Assembly (NCBI GenBank): GCA_025558095.1
Contig: JAIVFI010000037.1
Location: 248,001-312,000 of the forward strand
DNA: 64,000 nt
Direction: 5' to 3'
Source: Hyaloraphidium curvatum
Taxonomy: Eukaryota > Monoblepharomycota > Hyaloraphidiomycetes > Hyaloraphidiales > Hyaloraphidiaceae
Numbering within the stretch: the first letter of the stretch is position 1; each line of letters begins with the position of its first letter. Shown here piece after piece: positions 11,876 through 26,886 of the stretch. The position numbers were made by a program, and so were the translations under genes. The notes under the pieces are model-generated. The model searched no databases and was not told the origin of the DNA. It saw only the letters and a list, made by a program, of their open reading frames with translations.

Positions 11876-12448
11876 ATGGCCTCCAACATCATTCTCCAGG
11901 GGAAGTTCCGCGTCACGCAGATAGATGGTGGCAACAAGAAGCATTTCGACCGAGGTGCGTGTGCTCCATGCCCGGGTCGTTGCTGCGTGAACGAACGGTC
12001 CACTGCCCCAGTCTCGAGGATCAACAGCACCGCGGAGGACTACGACCTCAACCTGCGCATTGATGTGAACTCAGAGATATATCCGATGCACGTGGAGGAG
12101 CGCTTCACCTTCTGCTTGGCACACTCGCTGGCGGCCGACGCCAGCTCCGCGGGGGTGGAGCGAAAAGAGGTCTGGCGCGACGTGGGCGCCCCGGGGAAGA
12201 AGACGCTGGCGGACGACTTCGACTACGTGATGCACGGAAAGGTGTACCGCTACACGGACGTCGAGGGAGAGCAAGGGAGCCACGTGTGGGTCTGTTGACC
12301 GCCTCCCGAGGCTCTCCTGCTCACTCGCGTGCCCAGGGTCGTCCTCGTGTCTTTCGGCGGACTGCTCATGGCGCTGGAGGGCGATGGGAGACCGATCAGC
12401 GGCCTGGAGCTGGGACAGAACGTCTACGTCTTGATACGGAGATCATGA
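11876..12448 (+). CDS. RPB8: Shared RNA polymerase I/II/III subunit RPB8 (RPABC3)
   Basis: Eight-stranded OB-fold subunit common to all three nuclear RNA polymerases. Exon 1 reads MASNIILQGKFRVTQIDGG..KKHFDR. Exon 2 starts VSRINSTAEDYDLNLRIDVN and contains EIYPMHVEERFTFCLA and DDFDYVMHGKVYRYTD, equivalent to the conserved EYVMYGKVY block. Exon 3 holds VSFGGLLMALEGD and YVLIRRS before TGA 12446-12448. The acidic insert of animal RPB8 is replaced by ERKEVWRDVGAPGKK. Length is about 145 residues, as expected. Confidence 0.93.
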
Positions 12449-12520
12449 GCGAGGGTTGAGGGTTCAGGTCGGCACGGCACCGACGCCGAGCCAGGTATAC
12501 CAGCGTGGATACAGGCGATA

Positions 12521-15500
12521 TCACTTTAGGACCTTAATGACCCCATCGTATGAGGTGGTAATCAGCATCGGGTATGGGAAAGGGGTGATCTGGATGTCCG
12601 TGATGGTATCCAGGTGGTACGACTGGGTCGGGGCGGAAAGAGAGGAAGACGACGAAGACGTTTGTGGTTGCTGGCTGCTGGATGCCAGGGAAGCATCCCC
12701 GAGGAGCCTGCTCCTGCCGGAGGAGGAGGTTGAGGACTTGCGCGAAGACACAGCCGAAGACGTGCCCGATCGCAGCGGGCCGGTGTTGGCGGGGTATTGG
12801 AGCACGGGGGAGTACTCCAGATAGAACGAAGTGTTCTCATGGCGTTGGAAGCTTCGGATTCCGTCAGCCATCCGTTCGGGCGTCGGAGAATCGCGGACGT
12901 ACCTGTACTTCGGCGCGGGAGAGTCCACGTCGGGGTTGGAGACCAGATACGACTTCTCGACGGATTGCAAATCCCAGAAACGGATCTTGCGGTCGGCTCC
13001 GGCTGATATCATGCCCTTGCCATCCGGCGTGTAGACGACCCCGGACACGCCCCCAACGCGGCTGAATTTGGAAGCGCCATACCTCGCGCCACCCAGCAGG
13101 TCGTTGGCGCCGGCAGGGCTGGACGCCTGAAGCAAGTCCGCATGACACGGCGTTAATGGGAATCCATAGCCAGATAGGGTTCGCAGGCCCCACCTTCACA
13201 CCGCGTCCGTAGAGCGCATTCATTTCGTCCTCGGCCCGATCGTTGTCCGCATCGATTACGCAAAAGACCTGCTCGCACGCCGCCGTTTCGATGTCCCACA
13301 CAGACACCTCCTCGGTAGGGCCTTCGACTGAAGCCGTGAGCTTCGGTGCCCCCATGTGACGGCCCGGCCCGGAAGCCCCAGAGTCCAGCGACAGGAAGTT
13401 GATCCGCGAACGACTCGGATGGCCCCATGACTTGAGCGGCAGGCCGAACCGAATGTCCCAAAGCACAAACGTCCCCATAGACGAACCAGATACGAACCAG
13501 TTGTGGTTCCTGTCCACAACAAAGGCCGTGGTGGTGCCGTACTCCGCCGGAACGGGGAAGGTCCATGCATCCTTCATGGTCCGCAGATCGAGGCCGCATA
13601 TGCGGCCGCGATTGGTGGAGTACATGAGGACCGACGAGAGTTCTTCGGAGTAATGGTGCAAAAGGGTGGCATGCTCGCCGTCCGGCAGGTCGAAACGGCG
13701 CACGCCGTCGAGACCCGAGTACTTCGGAGTCGCGCCCGTGTACGAGCATTCGACCCTCGACACGTGCACGCTGCCGGTGGTCGATGCCGAGGCGACGCTG
13801 TGCGACTGCTCGCAGAACGCAACGGAAGTGACCTTGCCTCCTTGGACCAGCGACAGCCTAGCCCGGTTGGTCACGTTCTGCTCCAGGCGCGCGCAATCCC
13901 AGATCTTGACCGTCCCGTCGTTGGAGCACGTGGCAAAGAACATGAAGTCCGGACTAATCCTGACCTGATTGATGGCGGCGGAGTGTTCGTGAAACGATCC
14001 CACGAGCGTGCCCTCGGGCTTCCAGTTCTTCAGGCTCGAAAGGACCCCATCCAATGGAGCCCCCACGGGCGAAGTCCCAGCATCCCCTACGACCTTGCCC
14101 AAGTCCATCTCCGGCGGGAAGAAGTGCGCAGCCTTCTTCTCAAGCAGCGGGATGACGTTCTGCGGCCGACCTTCCGTGCCGATAACGAAAGTGCTCGACG
14201 AGAACTCGGCGCCCACACCGAGCGCTGTTTCGCGCCTCCCGAGGCCCCGATCTCCGGCAGCAGGGAAGCTGTTTGTCCGCGATGGCGACGCACTGGTCAC
14301 GTGTCCGCTCCCGCGCGGCGTCAGGGGCCTGGTAGTCCGTCCGCGCTGGTCGTTCCGCAATCTCGATCCCGCGGGGGAACTGCGCCCACTCGGATCCAAA
14401 TCAACAGACAATCGTCCGCCCGATACGATGACCATGGATCCTTGTGCTGCATCCTTCAAGCCTTCCGGATGGAGCTTCTGCTTCTCGTCCGTAGGCGGGG
14501 TCAGGAACACCGTGTGGGGAGTAACGCCCAGCATCTTCAGGGGCATGAATGCCGACTGCGAGCTATCTCCGCGATCCGAATCACTGATGGAAGCAGAGCT
14601 GCGCATGTCCCGGGACCGCGAGGCGCGGGCAATGAAGGCGTACAAGGACAAAATCTTGGCGCGCTCTGCCTCCGTGAGCCCTAACTCCTTGAGCCGTTTG
14701 ATCACCGGCTTTCCGTCGATCAGCGGATCGTTCAATGGTAGGCTGATGTCGCGCAGGTCCGCCAACGCAGCAGGTGACTGCGATGCGAAGGTCATGGTCT
14801 GATCGTAGAGGATGCGAGGTAGAGGCGGCTTGAGCTTGTCCAGGAGATCCAGTTCTGTGACCTCGCTGAGCTCCCGACGCAGGAAAGGTTTCACCAGCGG
14901 GTACACAAACACCCGAACCTCAACGGGCGCGAGTGACTTGGCCGCGGCTACGGTAAGGCTGACAGCACCTGCATCTCCTGCTCAGGTGCGGAAACGAATA
15001 ATGCGCCAGAAAACTCTCACCATAGCGCACCCAAATGTTCGGATGGCAAAGAAGAGGGACGGCGGTCTCAACTGCCTCAATCAGCCGCGTTTTGCCGATG
15101 AAGCCAGCGTTCGACAGATCAGTCAAGGCGCTGAGTGCCTTGGCAACGACAAACTCCTCCTCATCTGCGTAAGCAACCGCATCAGTCAGGTGGATTCCAC
15201 GCCGACAGCTCACGCACCAGACAGTGCTTGGATCATGAGCGGGAGGACGTAGTCTTCCAGACTCTTTCCGCCGACGCTGAGCCCAACCCCAACGATGCTG
15301 TCAAAGAAGGCGCTGTAGGCACGTGTGTGTGAGCTATAGTCTGCTGGACCGTGTTCCGCATACCACCTTCGAAGAAGCCAGTCGCGATCGTTCAGGTACG
15401 TAATGAGGTGACTTAGGACAACATCGTTCGAGCGAGTGGGACCCAGGAAAGAACACAGCTTGGCGACGTCGGCGAGCAAGGTACGCTTGACTGCGGGGTT

Positions 15501-17674
15501 CGGGTCGACCAGGAGAGCGGCGACGTCTTCCTGGACAAGGTCCTGGATGTCTCGGAGTGAGGAGTCGTACGTCCCATGCGGCGTGTCGCCGTAGTCCGTT
15601 TCCGCATTCGATGAGGGCAAGTTCTTCCTGAGCAGCTGTGCCATTTGGAGGAAGCGCATCGCGCACTCTGCCAATGACGAAAGGCAAGACGCATAGGCGA
15701 CGCGCACGTTCAGTTCCGTGTCGACCGCGAAGCGGCGGAGATTGGGCAGGATGTACTCGGGAAACACCTGGATGTCTCCGGGTGTCAATGATTCAACCGA
15801 CAGGAGCTGGCGTTCACAGAATGTCAGACGCGAAGGGAACGCGCTGGAGGGCAAGATCCCACGAGCTGTGTCAACACCCGCACGGCAGTGGCCCGAACAA
15901 CCGGAACATCATCTTGCAGATAGACGACCAGGAAGGGGACAACCCTGTCTAGCTTGTGCTCGTCCTCTGCGTTGATTGAAAGAGCCAGCAGCAGGTCCAT
16001 GGCACACAGCTTTGCCGAGACAAACACGCAGGCATGCGAGTTTGCGCACACCATCGTCGTGAGGATAACGGAAAGAATGTCTGAGTGGGGACGTAATGTG
16101 AGATTTGGACGCTGCCGTGTAGGGCTAACGAACCAATATTCGTTGCCGGGAGCTCGGCCATCATCTTTAGAGTGCATTGAGGTATCCCAACGTCACCAAG
16201 ATTGGTGATGGTCGTCCAGGCGGCAAATCGGTCGGAGGCTGCGAGAGAAGGGCATGAGACCGAGATTGTGGTGTCCGAGCGCAGGTGCAGCTCACCCGAG
16301 CGGGCGGCCCTCGCAACTCCGTTCCTCTGTCCGGAAGTGATGTCGAGGACGGTGGACATCTCCCGATGAAGCTTCTCGATCCGGTAGTCCGCTTCGGACA
16401 CCAGAAGCTTCTTCGAATGCGGAGACTGCCACTGGTAAGGAGCCAATAGATCCTTAGGCGGTTGAGTAAGGGAGCCCAAGTAGTCGTGGAGGAAGTCGCG
16501 GAAAAGAGGCGGAAACACGGTGCCGAAGCTCCGGCGCAAATGGTCTTCCGCGGTGCCTCGCTGCGCTGGATTGACTCGGATCATAGCCGCTATCATGTCC
16601 TGTCGGATCGCACGTCAAACAACTCGTCTCCCCCTTGCCGACGGACAACCCACCCGCAGAGCAGTGTCCTCGATGTGCCCGAGGTCGCCCAGAGGGTCGT
16701 AGTCCCCGTTTCGATACCGCAGGAGTTGTGACAGATCGAAGAGCGGCTTCTCCAAGAACAGTTCCGCGAGAACGCAGCCCAACGAGAAGACGTCCATGGC
16801 CGGGCTCAGGCCTCCAGCGGCGACCTTCTCCTTCGGGGAATGGAAGCGCTCGGGTGCTAAGTAGCATGTGCGGCGGGCCGACGTGTCGAAGAAGAAAAAG
16901 AAATCGGCCGGATTGTCCTGGCGCCTGAAGTGAGTCGCGCTCGGGGACAAGCACCGATGATCACGAACTTCAGGCAGGTACACGGGCTTGTAGTTCGCAA
17001 AGTCGACGTAGAACGCCCACGTCCAGCTCGTGACCATTATGTTCTCGGTCTTGATGTCACCGTGCTGGACCTGGGGAGGGTTCCATGGGTACACGGGCCG
17101 CACGTCCGAGGGAACGAGCAAGGACCTGCCGTGCGTGGATGTCGCTCAGGCCCTTGAGAAGCTGGAACGCTATCCACTTCTTCTCGATCGGGCAGAGGAA
17201 AGGCCGCGTGCTCAGACGGTCGTACAGGCTGCTGAAGACATACTGCCGGACCGAGTACGCGGCTCGCTCCGTCTCGATGATCCTCTGGTGGAACAAGACA
17301 TTCGGCACCGATTCCAAGGCCCTGCGCTCGCCTGCAATAAAACAGGCATGTTCCAGGTCTCGAACGTTCCTCCAGAGCGACGCACTGCGAGAACCCACGT
17401 CGCAGCTCTTCGATGTACCGGCCCAGGGGCAGCCCCGCCGAAGGCTTGACGAAAATCTTCACCACGAGCGCTCCCTCGCGATGCCGGCATTTGATCGTCT
17501 TCATGAGCCGAGCTCCACCGAGACTGCGGGTCCCACGGACGTCAGGGCCCGCGAATCGCGTAGCTCCGTTGGATGTCCCGACCTCCGCTCGTACTGCACA
17601 TCGGTCAACTCGCTGACATAGCTGTCGATCCCCACGGCGGCAGCTATGTTTGCCGACGAAACGACGTTCCCCAT
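12521..17674 (-). CDS. VPS15: VPS15/PIK3R4 regulatory kinase of the class III PI3-kinase complex
   Basis: Large scaffold and pseudokinase-like subunit that recruits VPS34 to endosomes and autophagosomes. The ATG at 17674 gives [10 protein letters not shown], an N-myristoylation signal as in all VPS15 proteins. The kinase domain follows ([25 protein letters not shown], and YLAPERF then [17 protein letters not shown]). Next come HEAT-like helices (around 15-16.5 kb: [39 protein letters not shown]) and a C-terminal WD40 propeller ([54 protein letters not shown]), ending YDGVIKVLK. The catalytic HGD replaces the usual HRD, as in other VPS15s. The gene has many short introns. Convergent with RPB8. 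Confidence 0.92.
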
Positions 17675-17888
17675 CGCGTCCAACGGGCCTTTTAACGCGT
17701 CATTTCGAAGCCCCGGTTCGCGTGACTGGTTCTGAGAGGCCCAATAGAGGCGGCGGCCAGCGGCGGCGACGCCGGTCCGCTGCACCGATTCGGTCATCCT
17801 TATCACTTTGGAAGAGATGCCTGCCATGTATTCAGCTTCCCAGACACGTCGCACGCGGCGGAAATCTCGCTTCCGGTCCCGCAACGCC

Positions 17889-20317
<2,429 letters not shown>

Positions 20318-20454
20318 GGGACCGGCCGGCCGCGGTTGAAAGGGATTGGATTTTCGCAGCCCAACTCCCAACCTTGAATTTTTCGCGCAGACGCACCCCT
20401 CTCAGACGCGCTGCCTCGTCATACGACCAACCCCTCCTTCCTCCACGCGCCAGC

Positions 20455-21493
20455 CATGGAGCTCCAGAACGAGGAAGGGGCGGAGAACGTGAAAGTGCGG
20501 ACTGCAGGATGCCGGCGAGGGAGCCATTGCTGACGGCGGCTGCGTCCGGAAACCTCTCCCGGCTTCCACGCCCACCCGCCCCACCGCCGCCCTCTCCTGC
20601 CCTCCGATCCCTCGGCCGCGCTTCTGCCTCGTACCTGCATTCCATCTGGATAGCTGTTCGGCAAATGGTCGTATGAAGATGTGAAGGCCTCGGACATCTC
20701 GCTCGAGGTGGGCCCGCCCTCGCGCCTCGGCTCCGCGCCGCTGACCCGTCCCTCGCATGCTTGCTCTCTCTCTGGAATCGCTTTTTTGCCCTCCGTGTGC
20801 GGTGCGCGCCACCAGGACTACATCCAAATCCGGCACCGCGTCTACATCCCGCACACCGCGGGGCGGTACCAGATGCGGCGGTTCAGGAAGGCCCAGGTGC
20901 GGCCCGCGCGCCGGAGGAGCGTAGCGTGCACTGATGCGCTGGGTCACCGCAGTGCCCCATCGTCGAGCGCCTGGCCAACTCGCTCATGATGCACGGCCGC
21001 AACAACGGCAAGAAGCTCATGGCGAACCGGATCGTCAAGCACACCTTCGAGATCATCCACCTCCTCACGGACCAGAACCCCATCCAGATCCTCGTGGACG
21101 CCATCATCAACACCGGCCCGCGCGAGGACTCGACCCGCATCGGGAGCGCCGGTACCGTGAGGCGGCAGGCCGTCGACGTGTCGCCGCTGCGGAGGGTCAA
21201 CCAGGCCATCTGGCTGCTGACGACGGGCGTAAGTTGCCGTTGTGGGGTTTGCGTGTGTGCGGAGGAGCCAACACCGGTCGGTCGCCAGGCTCGTGAGGCT
21301 GCGTTCAGGAACGTCAAGACCATTGCCGAGTGCCTGGCGGACGAGCTCATCAACGCGGCCAAGGGGTCCTCCAACTCGTACGCCATCAAGAAGAAGGACG
21401 AGCTGGAGCGTGTCGGTGCGTTGCCGCCAAATGTCTCCGCCAAGGGACGGGAACTGACTGCCGTTCCGGTTTCCAGCGAAATCCAACCGGTAA
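20455..21493 (+). CDS. RPS5: 40S ribosomal protein uS7 (RPS5)
   Basis: Small-subunit head protein that binds the 3' major domain of 18S rRNA near the E site. Six exons fit in frame: [78 protein letters not shown] to [31 protein letters not shown] to DELERV; and AKSNR ending at TAA 21491-21493. The last donor GTGCGT after GTCG restores the universal ELERVAKSNR tail. A DNA-level partial duplicate of this gene lies at 23365-23822. Confidence 0.95.
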
Positions 21494-21537
21494 AGGCCGG
21501 CCTGTACATTCCTGGCGAATACACGCTGCTGTGGACA

Positions 21538-23055
21538 TCATCGGCTGTATCCGCCCTTCCACCGGCCTCCTTTCGGCGGCGATGGCGCCCGCTGGTGGCG
21601 CGGATCCCGCTCCGGCGTGGGAACCCATTCGACACGGCGCCCGGAGTCGTACCGCACGCCGACCTCCCTGTCCCTCTCGCGGTACCGCGGTGGGCTGGTT
21701 GCCCGTTCCCGTTCCCGCTCCCGATCTCTTCTGTCCCGATCCCGGCGGTCGTAGGAGTTGGAGGGCTCGCGCTCGCGCTCCGGCCGGCTTGGCCGCTGGT
21801 ACCGATCGTTCGCACCGGGCGAGCGGGACCTCCTGCGCCGGTCGCCGTCCCGGCGGTCGTCTCGGCGATCCTCCCTCCGATCGTCCCTCCTGCGATCCGA
21901 ATCGCGGCGGCCCCCATCGCGGTCGCTCCTCGGCGTGTCCCTTCCCCGATCACTGCGCGGCGTGTCTCTTCCCCAGTCGCTGCGCGGCGTATCGCGCCCG
22001 CGCGGCCGGTCCCCGTGGCCCCTGCCGTCGCCGTTGCGGTCGGCCCCGCGCCGCCCGTCGTTCCTTAGATCCGCCGTCAGCTCGTCGTGGCGTTTGATCA
22101 TCCACGCCACCATGGAGCTGCTGAAGGGTGTCGGGCCCCCGAAACCGGTCCGGTAGCGCTCGGGGCAGTCCTGGCGGCGGAATCGATGGTCAGCAGGGAT
22201 ACAAGAACAGAGCAAGCGAGCGGTCCCACGTCTCCCCAGTGCTCCGTCGATGAGCACGTGTAGCACGAAACCACTTCGACCTCCTTTGACGGCGCATCCG
22301 ATATGAGAGCGTACTGTCGCCAGCAGATCTTGCAGTCCTGCGGGAAACAATCAGCACCGGGCCATGACTCAAGGGAGAGATGAACGAACGATCGTGGCGT
22401 GGTCAGTCGAGTCGCAGTAGTGGCAGTAGCGGCTCGAGTTGTTGTCTCGCTGGGGACATATCTGCGCGAAGGACCGAGATCAGCATTGCCTCTGGTTGGA
22501 ACGGTAGCACTTGCCTGTCGCCTGTGACCGAGCGAGCCACCTTTCATGACAAGAGGATTCCGTTTAGCTTCATGCCACATATCAGCAGCGCAGGTCGGTC
22601 CCACAGATGAAGCAGCAATGAGAAGCCAGCGGGCACCGCGTCGGGTCATGTTTCTCGTCACAAAAGAAGCAGATTTCGGCTGCCGGGCAGCTCCATCAGT
22701 TTCCGTCCCTCAACAAACTGCCAAAGGGCGCCGACCTCCGGATATCTTCTCCTGGCAATCTCGCGCCAGGTGGCCCCGTTTCCTGTTGTCGGTTTTCCCA
22801 CCGTGAGCGTCTTCCGACCAAAGACCGCAGAACCTTCCCACCGGCAAAAGAAGCACGCCACGCCCTTCCCTGCCTTCGCATCCTGGTTCTCCGGCACGAA
22901 GTAGCGGCCCCATGGCAGCGAGGCCTGGGGGACCGGCTCGGCCTGAGGAGCCAGTCCCGAGGGAGGGACATCAGGTCCTCGTTCGGCACCTCGAGACCGG
23001 AGGGCTGACGCACCGGCTTCTCTGGGTTCTCGAGCGGTATCGCTTCGTTCCCCAT
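21538..23055 (-). CDS. AIR1/2 (ZCCHC7)-like zinc-knuckle protein with RS/RD-rich tail
   Basis: RNA-binding subunit type of the nuclear TRAMP exosome adaptor. Removing short introns in frame yields five CCHC-type knuckles: [55 protein letters not shown] and [14 protein letters not shown]. The fourth runs into [10 protein letters not shown] and the fifth into PERYRTG...PFSSSM, both positions typical of Air1/2 and ZCCHC7. The C-terminus is an arginine/aspartate/serine tail with three tandem GRDTPRSD units. ATG 23055 ([13 protein letters not shown]) is chosen because a phase-0 intron (GTGCCG...CCTCAG) links it to YFVPENQ upstream of knuckle 1. The intron before ICPQR has a GC donor (CAG|GCAAGT). 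Convergent with uS7, with 44 bp between stops. Confidence 0.8.
21925..22012 (-). repeat. Short tandem repeat encoding GRDTPRSD units
   Basis: Three near-identical 27-nt units within the RS/RD tail of the AIR-like protein encode [18 protein letters not shown] and [13 protein letters not shown]-rich RS tails like this are often phosphorylated; that is inference here. Confidence 0.75.
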
Positions 23056-23364
23056 TTCCCCCACGTGAAGTGCCCTCTAGTCGGAACTTTGTCTCAGAGC
23101 CGGGACGCCGAAGCCCGCGGGGACGCCGCCGCCTTCCGGTGCAGCATTCATCGATGGCCGAAAACAGCGAACGAAACGAACTTCCAATTTGTTAGCAGCG
23201 CGGGTCCTGGCGCTCGGAAATGCTGCGACGCGTCTGCAACTCCCCGTCAAGCCTCCTGGACCATCGCCCACTCGCACAAGGAGCGCATGTGGAGAGCGGC
23301 TGTCGTGGCGAGATCGCTGCAGCCGAGATTCTCAAAACGGGATTGAATGTTGTCGGCGGAGCAG
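23056..23364. other. Upstream region of the AIR-like gene, no gene recognised
   Basis: About 310 bp between the AIR-like start and the uS7-derived fragment. It presumably holds the AIR promoter. Reading frames here have no recognisable motif. Confidence 0.5.
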
Positions 23365-23822
23365 TAGTGCTGACGGCCACCGTGCCCCGGACCTCTCCCG
23401 GCCTCCAACGCCCTCCCGCCCCACCGCTGCCCTCTCCTGCCCTCCGATCCCTCGGCCGCGCTTCTGCCTCGTATCTGCAATCCATCTGGATCTTCAGCTG
23501 TTCGGCAAATGGTCGTATGAAGATGTGAAGGCCTCGGACATCTCGCTCGAGGTGGGCCCGCCCTCGCGCCTCGGCTCCGCGTCGCTGACCCGTCCCTCGC
23601 ATGCTTGCTCTGTCTCTGGAATCGCCTTTTGCCCTCCGTGCGGTGCCCGCCAACAGGACTACATCCAAACCCGGCACCGCGTCTACATCCCGCACACCGC
23701 GGGGCGGTACCAGATGCGGCGGTTCAGGAAGGCACGGACCGGAACCCCATACAGATCCTTGTGCCATCGCCAGTACCGACCCGTGCTAGGGTCGATCCGC
23801 ATGGGAGCTCTCGTACCGTGTG
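23365..23822 (+). pseudogene. Partial duplicate of the uS7 (RPS5) gene with internal deletion
   Basis: The segment from about 23365 to 23733 matches the authentic uS7 gene from about 20530 to 20893 base for base apart from scattered changes. It covers the end of intron 1, the exon [18 protein letters not shown], intron 2, and exon [25 protein letters not shown]. Introns are retained, so this is a DNA duplication and not a processed copy. After RFRKA the sequence jumps to a degraded match of 21069-21160 (cggaccggaaccccataca), so about 175 bp of exon 4 are missing. There is no start codon and downstream frames are broken, so it cannot encode uS7. Confidence 0.85.
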
Positions 23823-24019
23823 GGGCGTCGATGGGTCACCGTGGGCCGGCCAACAAAACCATCGAGTACGAGCGATCCATCGTAGAGTCCTCGTGTTCAT
23901 TTCATTCAAACATGTCAATCGGGAAAGACGGACGCCTAGGTTTGGTGGTTGTCCGCAACCATCGGGGGCGCATCGGGGGCTCCGCACCGCGACCGCCGCC
24001 CCTCGCCCCGAATCAAACG

Positions 24020-26751
24020 ATGCTGAGCACCGAAGGCGCGGCACTCGCGCCGCGATTCACGCGGAAAGCGAAGCTGCCAGAAGCGCGACAAACGAGGCCG
24101 GCCGATGACGGCGTGCCGCTCCCCGTCCGGCTCGCGAAGCTGAAGGTACCCGAGTCCCTGGTTCCGCGCTCTCGCCGCTCCAACTCCCCGGAACGGCAGC
24201 GGCTCGTCCACGAGACCATTATTGCACATCGGAAGGACTTTCTGACGGCGTTTCAGTACTGCTCAAACCTGGTGCAGGACGTGGAAGCGGCATTCGGGAC
24301 CGTGGATGTGGGACTCGCCGAGGTCCTCAAACCGCGATGAATGTGAACCATTCGTGGGATTCCTGCAGGCTCAGGATGAAGAGAGAATACCGGGCGATCT
24401 TGTCGGGGAGATCCAGTCGCTCCGAGTCCTCGCGCAGGTGCGGGGACGGTGTCCGCGCGATGGACCCACTCTTGACGACGCGTGGGACAGCTGCACCACA
24501 CGTTGCAGAACTTTGACAGTCTCTTGGAGATTGGAGAATTCAAGATGGCCGCCGCAGCCGTCGTGCAGATGGTGGGTCCGGCGTTCGTGGCCAAGACCAG
24601 TCCACCAACACTCTCTGGCGGAAGATGGATCTTTTCGAGCAGCTCGTCGATGCCAACGGCTTGCGGTGCGACTTCAACATCTATCAGCTGCTGAAGAACG
24701 ACTACGCTGCAAAACGCGCCCGCCTCACCCAGTATCTGAACGAGATGTTCGCCGCGGGCATTTCCATCCACCAAGAGGGTTCAAGCGCAGAAGTCCAAGT
24801 CTCCTTCCGCCTCGTCGGTGAGCAAGGACTCGACCTTATCTTTTCCACTCAGCGCTGAACGAGTCGTCCGTACAGGGCCGCATGCCAAGAAGTACTACGA
24901 ATCGTCGATCCCCCTCGAAGACGTCCTGAGCGCCCTTTACCACCTCGAAACCCTGGAAGCAAAGTTCCAAACTGTAGCCACGCGTCTGACTCAGCTGTGC
25001 ATCGCTCCGTGCATTTCAAGTGCGAAGCTGGACATTCAATGTTCCAAGAGCAAGCTGCAGGCCGTCTTGAAGCTTCAAGGCGGCGCCAGAAAGTCCAGGG
25101 GACCAGGCCAATCTCCAGGTGGGTCAAGCTTCGCTCGTGCTATGCTGAATTAATCCTGTCTGGTGCTGCAGCTTTGGACCAGGTCCTCGACCGAATTCTC
25201 CAAATTTGCAGGTTCGTGTCCGAGGACGTCTTCCCAGCACCACCACCCAGCGACGGGCATTTTCCGACTGAAACACTGCTTGACGTCTTTGGCCGGACCT
25301 GGTGGCCATCACTGTGGAGCTCCGTGAACGAAAACGTCCTGACGCCGTTGGTGCCCGAGGACGTCCTTTCATTGAAGCACTTTCAAGAGGAGCTGAGGCC
25401 AAAAGTCCTCGAATTTGGGAACGCTTTGGAACAACTAGGTGGCTTGCCTCTCGCGCCGGGGTTCAATTCGACCCATTGATTCTCCGACCAGGGGTGCTTC
25501 CCGCCGGCAGGCGTGAGCTGGACGACTTTGTGGAGAACATCGCGGCTCTGAGCACCGCGAAACGGCGCGCATCGATCCTTGCGACTGCACGATCCGTCCT
25601 GCTCAACGAAGACATAAATATGGTGGAGGTCAGCGACGCAACAGAAAGAGGTGAGATCCCTACGTGTGCGCAACGCTCCGGTTCGCAGCTAAAGCAGAGG
25701 TCCGCAGGCGGCGTATTCAACCTGAATGGAGGCAAGAAGGACCCGGGCTTTGATCAGGCGAGAGGCAAGGAGGGCGCCGAGGGCAAGGCCGGCCTGGAAT
25801 CGGGAGAAGTCGACGCATTCAAGGTGCCTCGATGTTCCGTGTCATCACAAGTCCACGCAGTGGTCGAGATGGCGTATCAGATGGTAAACGAAGCCACCTC
25901 CAGCGATTCCAAAGCGTGGGTTTTGCTTGAGCATAGCCCTGTCGCGCGGGACGGCGGACCCTTAACGTTCATCGTTCTGCTGCCCTGCCTGCCAGTGCGA
26001 TCGAGCTGTTCTACTGCGCTCGCGACCTCTTCGACCTCATGCGCTGCGTTCGGCCGATGTGCCACGCGGACCCGGCGACGGCGACGATCGCAAGCACTCT
26101 CCTCTTCCACAACGATTGCCTCTACGTCTCCCATCACCTCCTCACGATCGGCTACCAGTACAAAAGCCAGCTGCCGCCCCCGCTCAATGAGACCGCAACC
26201 TTTGTCGACATGATTCCGTCTTTTCGGAAGCTCGGGGAGACGGCCCTGCGTGGACTCTTGGTACGTGGATCGAGAAAGTGCATCTCGTCGGGCTGACAGC
26301 AGTCCAGCGCAACCACAGGGACTACATCTTGGAGTGCTTGGTGGATGCCGATCTCCTGCGGGAGCTTCAAGTGCAGGAGCGATTCGAGAAGGCGGAAAGG
26401 TGCTTCAAGGACGTGATTGCGAAGATCGAAACCCTGTCCCGTTCCGCCAAGGTGACTCCTTCGCACGACCGTGCAGTTCCGTGCTGATCGTGCTATGCGC
26501 AGAACATCCTTCCGAGCGAGCTGTACTTGAGCGTGATCGGGCAGCTCGTCGACACGGTTGTCGAGCAGGTGCTCCTGATGGTTCCCCAACTGGACACGAC
26601 TTCGTGGCAAAACTCGTTTCAGGTCAAGTACATCCTCAACCTCGCCGCGGTTCGGATCGAACGCTGGTTCGAGATCTCGAGGAGGGAGGGGAACAAGACG
26701 ATCACGGAAAAGGTTGGGGACCTAGTTCCCGAACGCTTCTGCCTCGCCTGA
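24020..26751 (+). CDS. ZW10: ZW10 / Dsl1-complex kinetochore and ER-tethering protein
   Basis: Helical-rod protein of the ZW10/Dsl1 family, acting in RZZ (kinetochore) and/or Golgi-to-ER vesicle tethering. Recognisable blocks in order: an N-terminal helical region (RLVHETIIAHRKDFLTAFQYC..LVQDVEAAFG), LFEQLVDANGLRCDFNIYQLL, VLSALYHLETLEAKF, EDVFPAPPPSDGHFP, then LDDFVENIAALSTAKRRASIL, FYCARDLFDLMRCVRP, HHLLTIGYQYKSQLPP with ETATFVDMIPSFRKLGE, and NILPSELYLSVIGQLVDTVV. Many short introns. The ATG at 24020 (MLSTEGAALAP) is the nearest to the conserved region; an in-frame ATG at 23910 is possible. After the last block only about 55 residues follow before the stop at 26749-26751, shorter than animal ZW10. 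Confidence 0.82.
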
Positions 26752-26872
26752 CAGGGTTTTGATGATTGCAGGCCCCCATCTCGAAACGAGTTGCGTCTTG
26801 GGAGCGCTTTTCGCGCCTCGTCGGCGCTCCCCCCGCGTGAGGTGGGGTCGGAATATATAGTGCTCCGTTATT

Positions 26873-26886
26873 AGAAACCCGCACTC
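26873..26886 (+). repeat. Left copy of a 14-nt inverted repeat flanking the Fanzor-like gene
   Basis: AGAAACCCGCACTC at 26873-26886 is the exact reverse complement of 32122-32135. Further inside, CGCTAC recurs 13 nt from the left copy and 14 nt from the right copy, so the terminal similarity extends imperfectly. Candidate terminal inverted repeat. No clear target-site duplication is visible. Confidence 0.55.
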
